NCBI GenBank assembly: GCA_032207245.1
Contig: CM063500.1
Location: 83,419,757-83,483,756, forward strand
DNA from: Pardosa pseudoannulata
Taxonomy: Eukaryota; Arthropoda; Arachnida; Araneae; Lycosidae
DNA length: 64,000 nt
Direction of reading: 5' to 3'
This document shows positions 34,391 through 46,674 of this stretch, in pieces (the first letter of the stretch is position 1; each line of letters starts with the position of its first letter). The notes beneath the pieces were generated by a model, which was not told the origin of the DNA, did no database searches, and saw only the letters and a list, made by a program, of their open reading frames with translations. The position numbers and the translations under genes were made by a program.

Positions 34391-37048
34391 TTTGTGCTTT
34401 GTTTCTTGTAGAAAAGGAAGAGATCTCGTTAAAAAGAAAATGCCGAGTACCCTACCAATTATCAGGAAAATTCTGGGAGATTTACAGTTGACATTTTCTT
34501 GGCGTAGATATATTCCATTCCCCTAAAATCCTTGTCATGAAAAATAATGTTTCTCAATGTGCTCAATTTGCCAAATTTTGCTGAGTTAAAAACTAGTAAA
34601 TAGAATTTTTAAATAAAGTTTATTCACATTCTAGTTTTGTTAGACATTTAATAAAATAAATTTCAAGTTTTTTTTTTTTTTAAATTATGAATAAATTGTA
34701 CAACTTTTTTCTAGAAAAGAATATTTGTTGCTGTACATTAAACAATATTATTAGTAAAATTTGAACATTTCGTTTGGTTTTTCATATTATTTAGTTTTGT
34801 TTCATTTAGTTTTTTATATTTTTTGTGCTCTGTTTCTTGTAGAAAAGGAAGAGGGCTCGGTAAGAAGAAAATGCCTGGTCCCCTACCAAATATCACACTT
34901 ATGAAAATTCTGGAGGGATTTACAGTGAACATTTCAGAGGCAAAGATATATTCCATTCCCCTGAAATCCTTAAAAACAAATTTTCTCAATTTGCCAAATT
35001 TTACTGAATTAAAGATTAGTAAATAAAATTTTTAAAGAAAATTTCTTCATATTTTTTGTTAGAAATTTAATCAAATAAATTTCAGTATTTTAAATTTATA
35101 GATAAATTGTCCAAACTTTTCTTGACAAGAATATTTGTTGCTGTACATTAAATAATTTTATTATTATGAATTGAAGATTTCGTTTAGTTTTTCACATTAT
35201 TTAGTTTTGCTTTTATTTAGTTATTTTATATTTTTTGTGCTTTTTTCTTGAAAATAGGAAAGAAAGCTCGGTAAGAAGAAAATGCCGCGTCCCCTATCAA
35301 ATAGGTCACTTAAGAAAATTCTAGAGGGATTTACAGTTCACATATCTGAGGTAAATATATATTCCATTCCTTTGAAATATTTGCCCTGAAAAATAAATTT
35401 CTTCAATTTGATGAATTTGCCAAGCTTTATTGAATTAAAGACTAGCAAATGAATTTTTAAATAATGTTTCTTCATATTCTTTTGTTAGACATTTAATAGT
35501 ATAAATTTTGTCTTTTTTAAATTTATAGATAAATTGTACAAACTTTTCTAGAAAAGAATATTCGTTGCTGTACATTCAATAATTTTATTAATAAGAATTG
35601 AAGATTTCATTTCATTTTTCACATTATTTAGTTTTGTTTTATTTAGTTTTTAATTTTTTTTGTGCTTTTTTTCTTGCGGAAAAAGAAGAGGGATCGGTAA
35701 GAAGAAAATGCCGGATCCCCTACCAAATAACATACTTAAGAAAATTCTGGAGGGATTTACAGTTAACATTTCCGAGGCAAAGATATATTCCATTCCTTTG
35801 AAATACTTGTCCTGAAAAATAAATTTTCTCAATTTGCTAAATTTGAAGAATTTGTCAAGCTTTACTGAATTAAAAACTAGTAAATAGAATTTTTAAATAA
35901 TGTTTCTCCATATATTTTTGTTGAAAATTTAATAAAATAAATTTCAGATTTTTTAAATTTATAGATAAATTGTACAATCATTTCCAGAAATTAATATTTG
36001 TTGATGTGCACTAAATAATTTTATTGATAAGAATTGAAGATTTCGTTTAGTTTTTCAAATTAATTAGTTTTGTTTAATTTACTTTTTTATATTTTTGAGG
36101 CCTGTTTCTTATAGAAAAGGAAGAGAGCTCATTAACAAGAAAATACCTACGAAATATCACAAGAAAATTCTGGAACAGTTAACGTTTTCAATGCAAAGAT
36201 ATATTTCATTCTCCTGAAATCCTTGTCCTGGAAAATAAAATTTCTCAATTTGTCAAATTTTGCTGAGTTAAAAACTCGTAAATAGAATTTTTTAATAAAG
36301 TTAAATCACATTATGTTCTTAGACATTTAATAAAATAAATTTCAGTTTTTAAAAATTTATAGATAAATTGTACAAACCGTTCTAGAAAAGAATATTTGTT
36401 GGTGTACATTAAATAATTTTATGAATAAGAATTGAAGATTTTGTTTAGTTTTTCACATTATTTAGTTTTGTTTTATTCAGTTTTTTAAATTTTTTGTGCT
36501 TTGTTTCTTGTGAAAAAGAGAGAGGGCTTCGGTAGAAGAAATGCCTTGTCCCATACCAAATAGCACACTTAGAAAAATTCTGGAGGGATTTACAGTTAAC
36601 ATTTCCGAGGTAAAGATATATATACCATTTCCCTGAAGTCCTTGTCCTGAAAATTAAATTTTCTCAATTAGCCAAATTTTTCTGAAATACAGACTAGTAA
36701 ATACAATTTTTTAAATAAAGTTTCTTCTTATACTTTTGTTAGACATTTAATAAAATAAATTTCAGATTTTAAAAATTTATAAATAAATTGTACAAACCTA
36801 TCTAGAAAAGAATATTTGTTGCTGTACATTAAACAATTTTATTAATAAGAATTAAAAATTTCGTTTAATTTTTAATATTATATATTTTTGTTTTATTTAG
36901 TTTTTAAAATTTTTTTGTGCTCCGTTTCTTGTGGGAGCGGAAGACAACTCGGTATAAGAAAATGCTGGAGGGATTTACAGTTTTTATTTCTGAGATAAAG
37001 ATAAATTCCAATAATCTGAAATCTTTGTCCTGAAAAATCAATTTACTC

Positions 37049-38085
37049 AATTGAACATACATCTACTGTGAAAAACTAAAAATTAGCAGACAATCCTAGA
37101 AATGAGGATCTCAAAATTTAGAAGGTAACTTTTAGAAAGTTCTACGGTTGTTTTTGATGATTGAACTTCGTGATTACCAAAATTACCATTTAAACTTAAC
37201 AGTTTTACTATTCTTTCAATTATAATGTGGTCAACTAGAAAACATTCTACTATTATTTTTAGGGAAAATATTCCAATTCTACTCTGTAAGTTTTAAACAT
37301 TTTGCTGTAAACAGTAAGTAATAAACGTAATTATTGCAAAGTTTTCATCTTGGAAAAAAAAAAGAAGAAAAACATTTGAGAAATACATCTATACTTTTTG
37401 CAAAAAAATCATATCATACATTTCACTTACTGTATAAAATTATCTAAATACAAAAAACCTGAATATCTAACTTTCGCTGTCTTAAAGTTTTACATTCATC
37501 TCAGTAGTTTACTAAGTGATCAATAGATGGCGTTATGTACCTTTAAAGTCGTGAAATGTGATTTGTTTTGAAACTGTTTACATTTTAAAGAATGTGTAAT
37601 ATACTTCTTAAAGTAAACGCGTTAGGTGAAATTTAGTGATAAATAATAATTAAAAATTTAAAAATACAAATAGAAATACAAAGAAAAATAAGAGGAATAA
37701 AATAAGTGTATGTAACTTAACCATTATTTAAGTACAGTTAGTATCTTTTGAAATTGAAAATTTATTCCTTTTATAACCTACAAAAAGAATTTTTATGCTG
37801 AAACTTACAGTTGGGGATAAAAGTTATTTCTAATTCTTTACAGACACGAAGCTTTAAAATAGATTTTAATTTGATTAGGGTCTTCTAACTACAATAATAA
37901 GCTTTTTACATCTTGTCTTGGGCGGAAAAAATACTACAGCCAAGTTTGGTAACATACAGTTTCTGAAAAATCTGAAGATAAAGTAAATGGCAACAGTTTT
38001 TTATTATTAGGTTGCAGTAAGGCGTATATGAGAAAAAAATTAAATCACAAAAAAATTATTTACTTAAATATTTTGTAATAATGCA
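37049..38085. other. AT-rich stretch, nothing recognised
   Basis: About 1 kb of AT-rich, apparently single-copy DNA between two satellites. No element ends or coding region seen. Confidence 0.45.
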
Positions 38086-38810
38086 TTACGAATGGATTGC
38101 TCATGTGCCATGATTTTCCAAAAGTTTCTATTGACAGGAAAGCATTAATTTCAATAACAGGAAAAATTTTCTGGAAAATTTCTAATTTATCAATTATGCA
38201 AAATATATTTTATAATGAAATATTAGTGACTTGTGTTAATAAGTATATAGAAAACAAAAAACAAATATATATACCTATACTGTATATATATTTGTTTTGA
38301 CAGGAATTTCATTGTCCTGCTGTAAAAAGAAAAACGGTGATTCTGTAGTTTTATTTCTTTTAATACTACGTTAAGGCTAGAAAGTGTGCACAAAATTGCA
38401 CACTAATTTATCAATTATGCAAATTATATTTTATAAAGAAAGATTACTGACTAGTGTTAATAATTATATAGAAAATATAGGTATATATACTTATTTTGAC
38501 AGGAATTTCACTGTCCTACAGTAAAAACTAAAACTGAGATTCTGTTGTTTTATTTCTTTTATTTTGACGTTAGAGCTGGGAAGTGTGCACAAACTGCACA
38601 CTAATTTATCAATTATGCAAATTATATTTTATAAAGAAAGATTAGTGACTTTTGTTAATACGTATATAGAAAAATATTGGTATATATGTTTGTTTTGACA
38701 GGAATTTCACTGACCTTGTTAAAAGAAAAACGTCTATTCTGTTGTTTTATTTCTTTTAATACTAAGTTAAGGCTGAAAAGTATGCACAAAGTGTTTCGTT
38801 TTGGCAATTT
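38086..38810. repeat. Satellite G, ~200 bp units, three copies
   Basis: Units contain TTATCAATTATGCAAATTAT, GTTAATAAGTATATAGAAAA, TTTTGACAGGAATTTCACTG and TTCTGTTGTTTTATTTCTTT, with AGTGTGCACAAA at the junction. Copies start near 38180, 38405 and 38600, with partial sequence upstream. Confidence 0.85.
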
Positions 38811-38859
38811 ACGTAAATAAAATTAAATCATCAAAGCTGTGAAATTTTCAAGATGCATA

Positions 38860-40445
38860 TGTTCTTTACACTCTTTAGGTACACCACTCTTCTAAACCAA
38901 ACCCTCCTAAAACATGAAATCTCCATGTCATTTTATTTAATATGAACTCTTTGCACTCCGTCTGGGGGCGCCACTCTTTCAAACCAAACCAACCTAACTA
39001 ATAAAAACTTCATGTCATCTTAATAGTATCCCTCTGCAATCCCTCTGGACACGCCACTCTTCCAATCCAAATTAACCTAACTAATAAAATTTCCCAGTCA
39101 TCTCAGTAAGATCTATTTGCGCTCCTTCTGACTGCGCCACTTTTTCAAACCAAATCAACCTAACTAATGAAAGCTCCCTGTCATCTTAACAGGAACCCTT
39201 TGCATTACATTCTCCACTCTTCCAAGCTAAAGAAATCTAACTAATGAAATCCCTCTGTCATCTTAATAGGATCATTTCCACTCCCTCTGGATATGCCACT
39301 CTTCCAAACCAAACCAATCTAACGAAAGATAGCTCCCTGTCATCTTAACATGTTCCCTTTACACTCTGTGTGCCATTCTTCCAAGCCAAACAAATCTAAA
39401 TAATGAAATCCTTCTGTCATCGTAATAGGATTATTTCCATTCCCCCTGGATATGCCACTCTTCTAGACCAAACCAACCTAACTAATGAAAGCTCCCTGTC
39501 ATCTTAACTTGATCCCTTTGCGCACCGTGCGTCACTCTTCCAAGCCAAATAAATCTAATTAATGAAATTCCTCTGTTATCTTAATTGGATCATTTCCCTC
39601 CCTCTGGATATGCCACTCTTCCAAACCAAACCAGCCTAACTAATGAAAGTTCCCTGTCATTTTAACAGGATCCCTTTGCACACTGTGCACCACACTTCGA
39701 AGACAAACAAATCTAACTAATCAAATCCCTCTGTTATCTTAATAGGATAATTTACACACCCTCTGGATATGCCACTCTTCCAAACCATATCAACCTAACT
39801 AATGAAAGCTCCTGTCATCTTAACAGTATCCCTTTACACTCTGTGTGCCACTCTTCCAAGCCAAACAAATCTAACTAATGAAATTCGTCTGTCATCGTAA
39901 TAGGATTATTTCCATTCCCCCTGGATATGCTACTCTTCTAAACCAAACCAACCTAACTAATGAAAGCTCCCTGTCATCTTATCAAGATCCCTTTGCACTC
40001 CGTGTGCCACTCTTTCAAGCCAAATAAATCTAACTAATCAAATACCTCTGGAATCTTAATAGGATCATTTCCATTAACTCTCGATATGCCACTCTTCCAA
40101 ACCAAAACAAACTAACTAATGAAAGTTCCCTGTCATTTTAACAGGATCCCTTTGCACACTGTGCACCACACTTCGAAGACAAACAAATCTAACTAATCAA
40201 ATCCCTCTGTTATCTTAATAGGATAATTTACACACCCTCTGGATATGCGACTCTTCCAAACCAACCCAACCTAACTAATGAAAGCTCCCTGTCATCTATC
40301 AGGATCCCTTTGCACTCCGTGTGCCACTCTTCCAAGCCAAATAAATCTAACTAATCAAATACCTCTGGAATCTTAATAGGATCATTTCCATTAACTCTGG
40401 ATATACCACTCTTCCAAACCAAACCAACCTAACTAATGAAAGTCT
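38860..40445. repeat. Satellite H, dimeric ~105 bp units
   Basis: Two related monomers alternate. Type A reads GGATATGCCACTCTTCCAAA, CCAACCTAACTAATGAAAGC, TCCCTGTCATCTTAACAGGA; type B reads GTGTGCCACTCTTCCAAGCC, AAACAAATCTAACTAATGAA, ATCCCTCTGTCATCTTAATA. The dimer is about 210-230 bp and is present about seven times. Within it a longer block (from GAAAGTTCCCTGTCATTTTA) is nearly identical at 39645 and 40121, 476 bp apart, so a recent higher-order duplication lies on top of the dimer. Confidence 0.9.
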
Positions 40446-41290
40446 GATTGTCTGATCCCTGTCTGCAAATAGTTTTTCTGCAAAATCTAGAATACCATTA
40501 CATTTTTTGTCTTTTGTTTTCACAAAAGTCAATGTTGATCAAGAACATTGCGCTAGAAAACACATCATCATATGATCATCGCTGACCACTCTTTAGAAGC
40601 GACATCCTTACACGAGAATAGACGAGTAAGCAGAGGGGAGAGAAACCTCCCGATCCGTCCTCTGCCGTATCACTAGTTCGATAACTCGATAATCGTCCTT
40701 CGCTTGTCACGCATGGCAAAGCTCGACTGGAAACCCCTGATGCGCCACACCATCTTACCCATCATTCGTTTCATGGATTCACAAAGCTTAAACGTTGCGG
40801 GCTCCGAATCCAAAAACCGGGCTCGAGTAGCAACCGGCTCTGGAGTAACTGCTGGCCTAATGAGCTGGAACTGGCAGATTTTTTCCCCGCACAATACAAG
40901 TCAAAAAAGAGAAGAAAAAAAAATGTCAGACAAAACAAACCCAAACCCGGGCACCCGATATTGTATCGGCAGGAATGTGATATCCCTCATTGCGCATGAA
41001 CCAGGGTGGGCCCCGATATCGAACTGTCGATGAGTTGCGTCTTTTAATAGAGCCCTCATTTTCTGTGTCGGCTAATTGTCGTCTGTTTTGACGTCTTGTC
41101 ACAGGAGGGAGCGGGAAAGGAATGCTTCGACTGCGTCCACCTGTGGAGGACTCAAAAGGTGCCGCCCAGAAACGCGGACGTAAACACGTGACGTCGAATC
41201 AGATGTGAGTGACGGGTGACAAGTAGCACTGAATCTCAGATGTCCGCACAGGTGTGGAGGAGTTGAAATGCATCATGCTGTAAATATAAA
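40446..41290. other. Non-repetitive island 6
   Basis: Balanced composition, with ACGTG/TGACGT-type motifs (for example CACGTGACGTCGAATC at about 41185). It has no similarity to other parts of the window. Frames on both strands (plus 40704-41033, 109 codons; minus 40673-40894) overlap each other and show no domain. Candidate regulatory or exon-bearing DNA, function unknown. Confidence 0.4.
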
Positions 41291-41315
41291 ACTCTCTCGC
41301 TCTGTCACGCATACA

Positions 41316-41353
41316 TATATGGACACACACACACACACACACAAAACACACAC

Positions 41354-41402
<49 letters not shown>

Positions 41403-41491
41403 GTATGTATATATTATATTATATTATATTATATTATATATATGCATCTATATCATATATATATATGTATGTATATATTATATTATATTAT

Positions 41492-41575
<84 letters not shown>
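41316..41575. repeat. Compound (CA)n/(TA)n microsatellite
   Basis: A CA tract is followed by TA tracts with an internal TATTATATTATATTATA period and two TGTATGTATATATTATATTA blocks, so the tract itself carries a ~70 bp duplication. Open frames here encode only Y/I/H repeats. Confidence 0.95.
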
Positions 41576-41605
41576 AGTACATCCACACATAATATGTGTG
41601 CTCAA

Positions 41606-42471
41606 TCCCCTATATAATAATAGCCTAAGTTATCTGTCCGTCTATCCTCGAATTTATGAAGCGGTTGTACCTGGAACCTATAGGGGTATACATATTAGAT
41701 TCTTTATGGGTTAGGGTTGGCAAAATTCACAGCGAAAAATGTTGAAACGTTCACGTGAGTTGAAACGTGAAATACACCCTTCCCCCTTCTCGAACGTTTA
41801 ATACCATTATATCAAGCCCTATGTTTCTCGGTTAAGAGCAGGCGATTAAGTTTATCACATAATAAATAGGTAAAAACAACATGTTTTATTTTTGCTAACA
41901 TTATGACGTCATTCCTTTTACCATCTCATTGAATCATTTCTTATTTTAAATTATTTAAATATCGTCTGCATTATTTTCATACTTTTTATCTCGGTACTCA
42001 GATATTACGTAAATAATTTTCTTTTATATTTGGCTTAAATAATATATTAGGTGCATATGTGATAATTTTAAATTTAATCACAGATTACTTTTTGTTGCAA
42101 TGAAATTTTTATCACCAGTATTAACGACAAATTCTTTTTATAAAAGTTAAGGAGACTATTTCACAGCCTAACAAATATCTAGCGTTTAAGTTATATATCT
42201 TTGAAAAGTGAGAAGTTTGTTCGTTTGTGTGTTTGTGTTTTATACATAACCACACGGTTTGACTAAATGAATTCAACGGGATTCTAAACTACATTCACAG
42301 TATCGGGAGACTTAGGAGGAGTGTGAAGATAAACAAATTACTGATAATGTACCAGATAATTATCAGCCAAAAAAAAAAACCATTTATTTTTTACCTGCGC
42401 TATAGGGTACTTTACAATTCTAGAAAATAAAAAATTTTACTAATCCCGTCATATGACGGGCTATATGTTAG
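41606..42471 (+). mobile_element. Non-autonomous Helitron, family 1, copy 1
   Basis: It starts TC after an A (41605) and ends TTAG before a T (42472), the A|T insertion pattern of Helitrons, with no target duplication. The 3' end has a perfect 16 bp palindrome CCCGTCATATGACGGG at 42445-42460 followed by CTATATGTTAG; a GC-rich hairpin about 10 bp before CTAG is the Helitron terminator signature. The interior has no Rep/helicase coding sequence, so it is non-autonomous. Copy 2 at 59298 has matching ends and order. Confidence 0.82.
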
Positions 42472-42896
42472 TATTAAAATTATCAGAATAATTTTCATTT
42501 CGTTATGCAAATAGAACCTCGTTCTTGAAAGCGTAATAACTTTAAAGGGCCTCTCTTGCATTGTGTTTGATAATTAATTGAAGGAAAATTGTTCAAAAAT
42601 CGTAAATAATTTTCCAAAATTCTAAAGAATTTGCAGAAGGGTCAATGGATAGATGAAGTAATCGCTTTCTATAAAATAACGCTTTCACTTCAAATGCTTT
42701 TAACTAAAACTTTATTTTTGATATTACAAAAATAAGACATTCATTGACTATTGCATAATAATAAAGCATGAAAATTAGGCCAAGCTATTAAACAATAGCG
42801 TAAGTTAGGAGTTCTTGACAAGCAAGGTTGAACAGGGTTAAATACATAGCTGCAATAGATAATCTGCATATGACTTTCAGTCACTGTTAAATATTT
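42472..42896. other. AT-rich stretch, nothing recognised
   Basis: Sequence between the Helitron and SINE copy 3, without recognisable content. Confidence 0.45.
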
Positions 42897-43069
42897 GGTT
42901 TGGTTCGGTTTGGAGCACTACGGTCTGCTGTTTTGCACACGAGGGCTAATGAGACCGGGACCTACTGCTTAAAGCCGATTCCGAACGGCTACGAACATCC
43001 ATGCCATAATGGGATTCGAACCCATGAACACCGGTACCGACGATCAGTGCCCTAACCAATCGGCCAGCG
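42897..43069 (-). mobile_element. tRNA-derived SINE, copy 3
   Basis: The 173 bp SINE is flanked by an 11 bp direct repeat GTTAAATATTT (42886-42896 and 43070-43080). The minus strand gives the tRNA-like head (TGGCCGATTGGTTAGGGCAC, B box GGGTTCGAATCCC), the body GGCATGGATGTTCGTAGCCG and a terminal AACCAAACC-type tail. It agrees closely with copies at 31727 and 46675. Confidence 0.92.
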
Positions 43070-43080
43070 GTTAAATATTT

Positions 43081-43440
43081 GTGACTGAAAGTTAAAGTTG
43101 AAAGCATCGGATGAATATCATTAGGAGTTAATGATGTCAAGTTGTAACTCAGAATTTTTTTTTAAAGTTTCCCAACAATAATACTGTAGAAAAGAGATTG
43201 ATCAGAGCTGTTTTCATTTTGAGTATGACTTAATAGAAAACGTAGTTTGAGTAGAATTAGAGAAAATATAATTTTGGGCAAATATAATTTTGAATAGGAA
43301 ATATAATTTTAAGTAGATCGCAATTTTCAAGTAATCTGTTAGCAAATGCCTTCAAGAAACATGTTAATGTGAATTTTTGTATATATTTAAACACTATTTT
43401 CTCTGTCCTTCATGTCTAAAAGAGATATCTGAAGCTAATT
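43081..43440. other. AT-rich stretch, nothing recognised
   Basis: Contains a short local repeat of ATATAATTTTGAATAGGAAA-type sequence near 43265-43310. Nothing else seen. Confidence 0.4.
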
Positions 43441-43522
43441 TTAATCTTACTGTTAGCCATGACTGTATTTCTATACGTATCTTCGGAATCAATATACACC
43501 CAAGAAGTTCGTGATAGTTATA

Positions 43523-43995
43523 TCTTTATATATAAAAATCTCCTGTCCTTGTATTTGTAATAGAACTCCTCCTAAACGGCTGAATTGATTTTGATAAAAT
43601 TTTGTGTATGTGGTTATGTTGATTCGAGTATGGTTTAGATTCCCAATTTGATTCGATAAAAAAATATTTTTATTAAAAATACAGAAATGCGCGCTTATTG
43701 AGATTATTATAATGCCTCTTAAAACCCTTTACTGCTAAAGTACCTGTAGCTCAGTGGTCAGCGCAACGGGCTTCAGTATGAGAAGATCCAGGATCAAATC
43801 CCCATAGAGATGGTGAGAGTTTAATTTATTCTAATTACGTTTGGGATGACTGTCCGCATGACGGCGTCGAGTATTTTTAAAATAATTTTTTTCCTTAATT
43901 TTACATCAAAACGGTCCAATTTATAATTTATTTAAACACTTTTTGCAATTTTTGGATTTACAACGTTAAAACAGGAAAACGTCTGTCGCGTCTAG
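43523..43995 (+). mobile_element. Helitron-like element, family 2, copy 1, with tRNA-like boxes
   Basis: It starts TCTTTATATATAAAAATCTC after an A and ends GTCTAG before a T. Near the start is AACTCCTCCTAAACGGCTGA and then TTTTGATAAAATTTTGTGTA, a layout commonly seen at the 5' ends of arthropod Helitrons. In the middle, 43747-43801, lies a tRNA-like segment: TAGCTCAGTGGTCAG (A-box-like) and GGATCAAATCC (B-box-like), about 30 bp apart. No coding sequence. Confidence 0.72.
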
Positions 43996-44333
43996 TTACC
44001 TAATAAAAAACATGGATGTCATCCACTGGAATATAACCTGCGCTGAACTCGGGATAATATTGGAATCAGGATAATATGAGGATAATATGAGGATAATGTT
44101 GGAAGCTTAGACGCAAGATTATTGATTAATAAACTTGTGTAGATCATTATTACATATCTTCATTACTTTTTTGTTGTTGTTCATTTTAAATTCATTTGAA
44201 ATGATTTAACATTTTAATCAATCAATTTATTTCGCTTTCTTAACTCATGACTACCCATGAATTAATAAATAAAAATAAATTTATTTTTTAACAATTTAAA
44301 AAATCTTTTTATCTTTATTGCTTGATCTGCCAT

Positions 44334-44435
44334 ATATATATACATACACACACACACAACACACACACACATATATATAATAAATATAATATATATATAT
44401 ATATATAATATACATATACATATAATATATTATAT

Positions 44436-44482
<47 letters not shown>

Positions 44483-44740
44483 GTATATATATATATGTAT
44501 ATATATGTATATATTATGTATATATATTATATATGTATATATATAATATGTATATAATGTAATGTATATATATAAATATATATGTATATAAATATATATA
44601 TTTATAAATATATATATATAAATATATATATGTGTTGTGTATATATATGTATATGTATATATATAAAATTTATGTATATAAAATAAAAATATAAATATAT
44701 ATAAATATATTAATATATATATAAATATATAACAACACAC
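44334..44740. repeat. Complex (CA)n/(TA)n microsatellite
   Basis: About 400 bp of ACACACAC, ATATATAT and interspersed ATGTATATA/ATAAATATA motifs. The 162-codon tyrosine/isoleucine frame on the minus strand here is a repeat artefact. Confidence 0.95.
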
Positions 44741-44832
44741 ACACATGAAGCTACTTTCGTCTGTTATCCAAAACTGTATCTCTATGCATATCTTTGGAAT
44801 CAATGTACATTCCAGTAGTCCATGAGAGTATA

Positions 44833-45277
44833 TCTTTAATATAAAAATCTTTTTGTGTTCGTGTTTTGTAATAGAAATTCTTCTAAAAACTGGACTGATA
44901 TTGATGAAATTTTGTGTATGTGGTTATATTGATTCGAGATTGTTTTAGATTCCCAATTTGATCAGTTAGAAAATGGTTTTTCAATTAAAAATACAGAATT
45001 GCTCACTTATTGAGATTATTATATGTCTCTCGAAACCCTTCACTGCCGAAGTATGTAGCGCAGTTGTCAGCGCAATACTTCAGTACGAAAGACCCAGGAT
45101 CGAATATGGCGATGTGGAATTTTTAATTTAATCTAACTATTGTGTGATGTCTGCAATTTCACGTATGTTGAAAATAATTTTTTTCCTTACTTTTCCATCA
45201 AAATAATATTATAATTTATTTGAAAATTTTACACTTTTTGGAAAGAGCTAAAACAGACAACGTCTGTCGGCATCTAG
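44833..45277 (+). mobile_element. Helitron-like element, family 2, copy 2
   Basis: Starts TCTTTAATATAAAAATCT after A and ends CATCTAG before T. The 3' hairpin is clearest here: GACA-ACGTC-TGTC (45256-45268) lies 9 bp before the CTAG end. The tRNA-like middle reads GTAGCGCAGTTGTCAGCGC and CCAGGATCGAAT. At 445 bp it is slightly shorter than copy 1. Confidence 0.72.
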
Positions 45278-45619
45278 TTACCTAATGAAAATAATGGATG
45301 TCAATCACTGGAGCATATATGCCCTGCGCTGGACTCAGGATAATATTGGAATCCGAAATAAAAGATAATATGAGGATATATTGGAAGCTTAGACGTAAAA
45401 TCATTGATTAATAAACTTGTGTAGATCGTTATTACATATATTTCATTATTTTTTTTGTTGTTGTACATTTTAAATTCATTTGAAATGATTTAACATTTAA
45501 TCAATCATTTATTTAGCTTTCTTATCTCATGACTACCCATGAATTAACAAATAAAATAAATTTATTTTTTGGTAATTTAAATTTTTTTTTAACTCCTTTC
45601 CAATTGCTTGATCTGCAAT

Positions 45620-45634
45620 ATATATACATATAAT

Positions 45635-45712
<78 letters not shown>

Positions 45713-45775
45713 GTGTGTATATATATATATACATACATACATATACATACATACAAAAACACACACACACACACA

Positions 45776-45819
<44 letters not shown>

Positions 45820-45820
45820 A

Positions 45821-45851
<31 letters not shown>

Positions 45852-45945
45852 CATACATACATATACATACATAACAAATACACACACACACACACACACC
45901 CATATATAAATAATATATATATATATATAAATATATATATATACA
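45620..45945. repeat. Complex (CA)n/(TA)n microsatellite
   Basis: Counterpart of the tract at 44334 in the second tandem unit, with two rounds of (CA)n-(TA)n-ATACATACATATACATACAT, so it has expanded by internal duplication. Confidence 0.95.
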
Positions 45946-46034
45946 TAAGCTCCTTTTTGTCTTGCTGTTAGCCAAAACTGTATCCCTATGCATATCTTTG
46001 GAATCAATATACACTCAAGTAGTCATGACAGTTA

Positions 46035-46494
46035 TAACTTTATATAAAAAAATCTTCTGTGCATGTGTTTTATAATAGAACTCCTCCTAAACGGCTGGAA
46101 TGATTTTGATGAAGTTTTGTGTATGGGGTTATGTTGATTCAAGAATGGTTTACATTCCCAATTGGATCCTATAGAAAATGTTTTTATTAAATATATAGAA
46201 TTGCTCTCTTATTGAGATTATTATAATGTCGCTTGAAACCCATCACTGCTAAAGTATGTAGCGCAGTGGTCAACGCAAAGACTGCATACGGTAAGGCGGG
46301 ATCGAATCCCCATACAGGTGGTGTGGGAACTCTAATTTAATCTAATTACATTTGTGATGACTTTACGGGGTGGTGTCAAGTATTTTTAATATAATCTTAC
46401 TTTTCCATCAAAACGGTCCAATTTATATCTTATTTCAAAACATTTTACAATTTTTGGATTTACAGCGTTAAAATAGGACAACGTTTGTCGGTCG
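46035..46494 (+). mobile_element. Helitron-like element, family 2, copy 3 (degraded ends)
   Basis: Matches copies 1 and 2 through AACTCCTCCTAAACGGCTGG, the tRNA-like middle (GTAGCGCAGTGGTCAACGC; GGGATCGAATCCC at 46298-46310) and ACAACGTTTGTCGG. The start (ACTTTATAT) and end (GTCG in place of CTAG) are mutated. It retains the best B-box-like sequence of the three. Confidence 0.68.
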
Positions 46495-46674
46495 TCAATA
46501 ACCTAATGAAAATAATGGATGTCATTCACTGGAGTCTATATGCCCTGCGCTGTACTCAGGATAATATTGGAATCAGGATATTATCAGGATAATATGAGGA
46601 TAATATTGGAAGCTTAGACACAATTATTGATTAATAAACTTGGGTAGATCATTATTACATATTCACTACATTTT

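Larger units (their letters stand above)
29300..37048. repeat. Satellite F, ~410 bp units, about 18 copies, exon-like core
   Basis: Each unit has three zones: an AT-rich zone (AATTTTATTAATAAGAATTG, GAAGATTTCGTTTAGTTTTT), a pyrimidine tract ending GTGCTCTGTTTCTTGT, and a less AT-rich core. The core runs AAAAGGAAGAGGGCTCGGTA, AGAAGAAAATGCCGGGTCCC, then GAAAATTCTGGAGGGATTTA and ACATTTCCGAGGTAAAGATA. In six units an ATG-to-stop frame of exactly 35 codons plus stop is kept (starts 29980, 32242, 33467, 33885, 35282, 35708); a seventh (34871) is open but runs on. The frame reads MPGPLPNITL, then a conserved ILEGFTVDISEVKIYSIP. It is bordered by acceptor-like and donor-like sequences. Other units are frameshifted or shortened. 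A SINE interrupts one unit at 31727. Confidence 0.93.

Noticed and set aside
14216..37048. CRISPR-like regular repeats.
   Set aside because: Units of 160-410 bp without short spacers, in eukaryotic transposon-rich DNA, are satellites.
40673..41033. Overlapping frames of 109 and 73 codons on opposite strands as a gene.
   Set aside because: Both strands are open over the same GC-richer patch, neither has a recognisable domain, and frames of this length are expected by chance in less AT-rich DNA.
43741..43802. tRNA gene candidate in the Helitron-like copy.
   Set aside because: Acceptor stem pairing is missing, and the segment recurs at the same place in the other two element copies with further decay.
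44315..46014. Long reading frames rich in Y, I, H, C and V (up to 162 codons).
   Set aside because: They are translations of (TA)n and (CA)n microsatellites, open in several frames at once.
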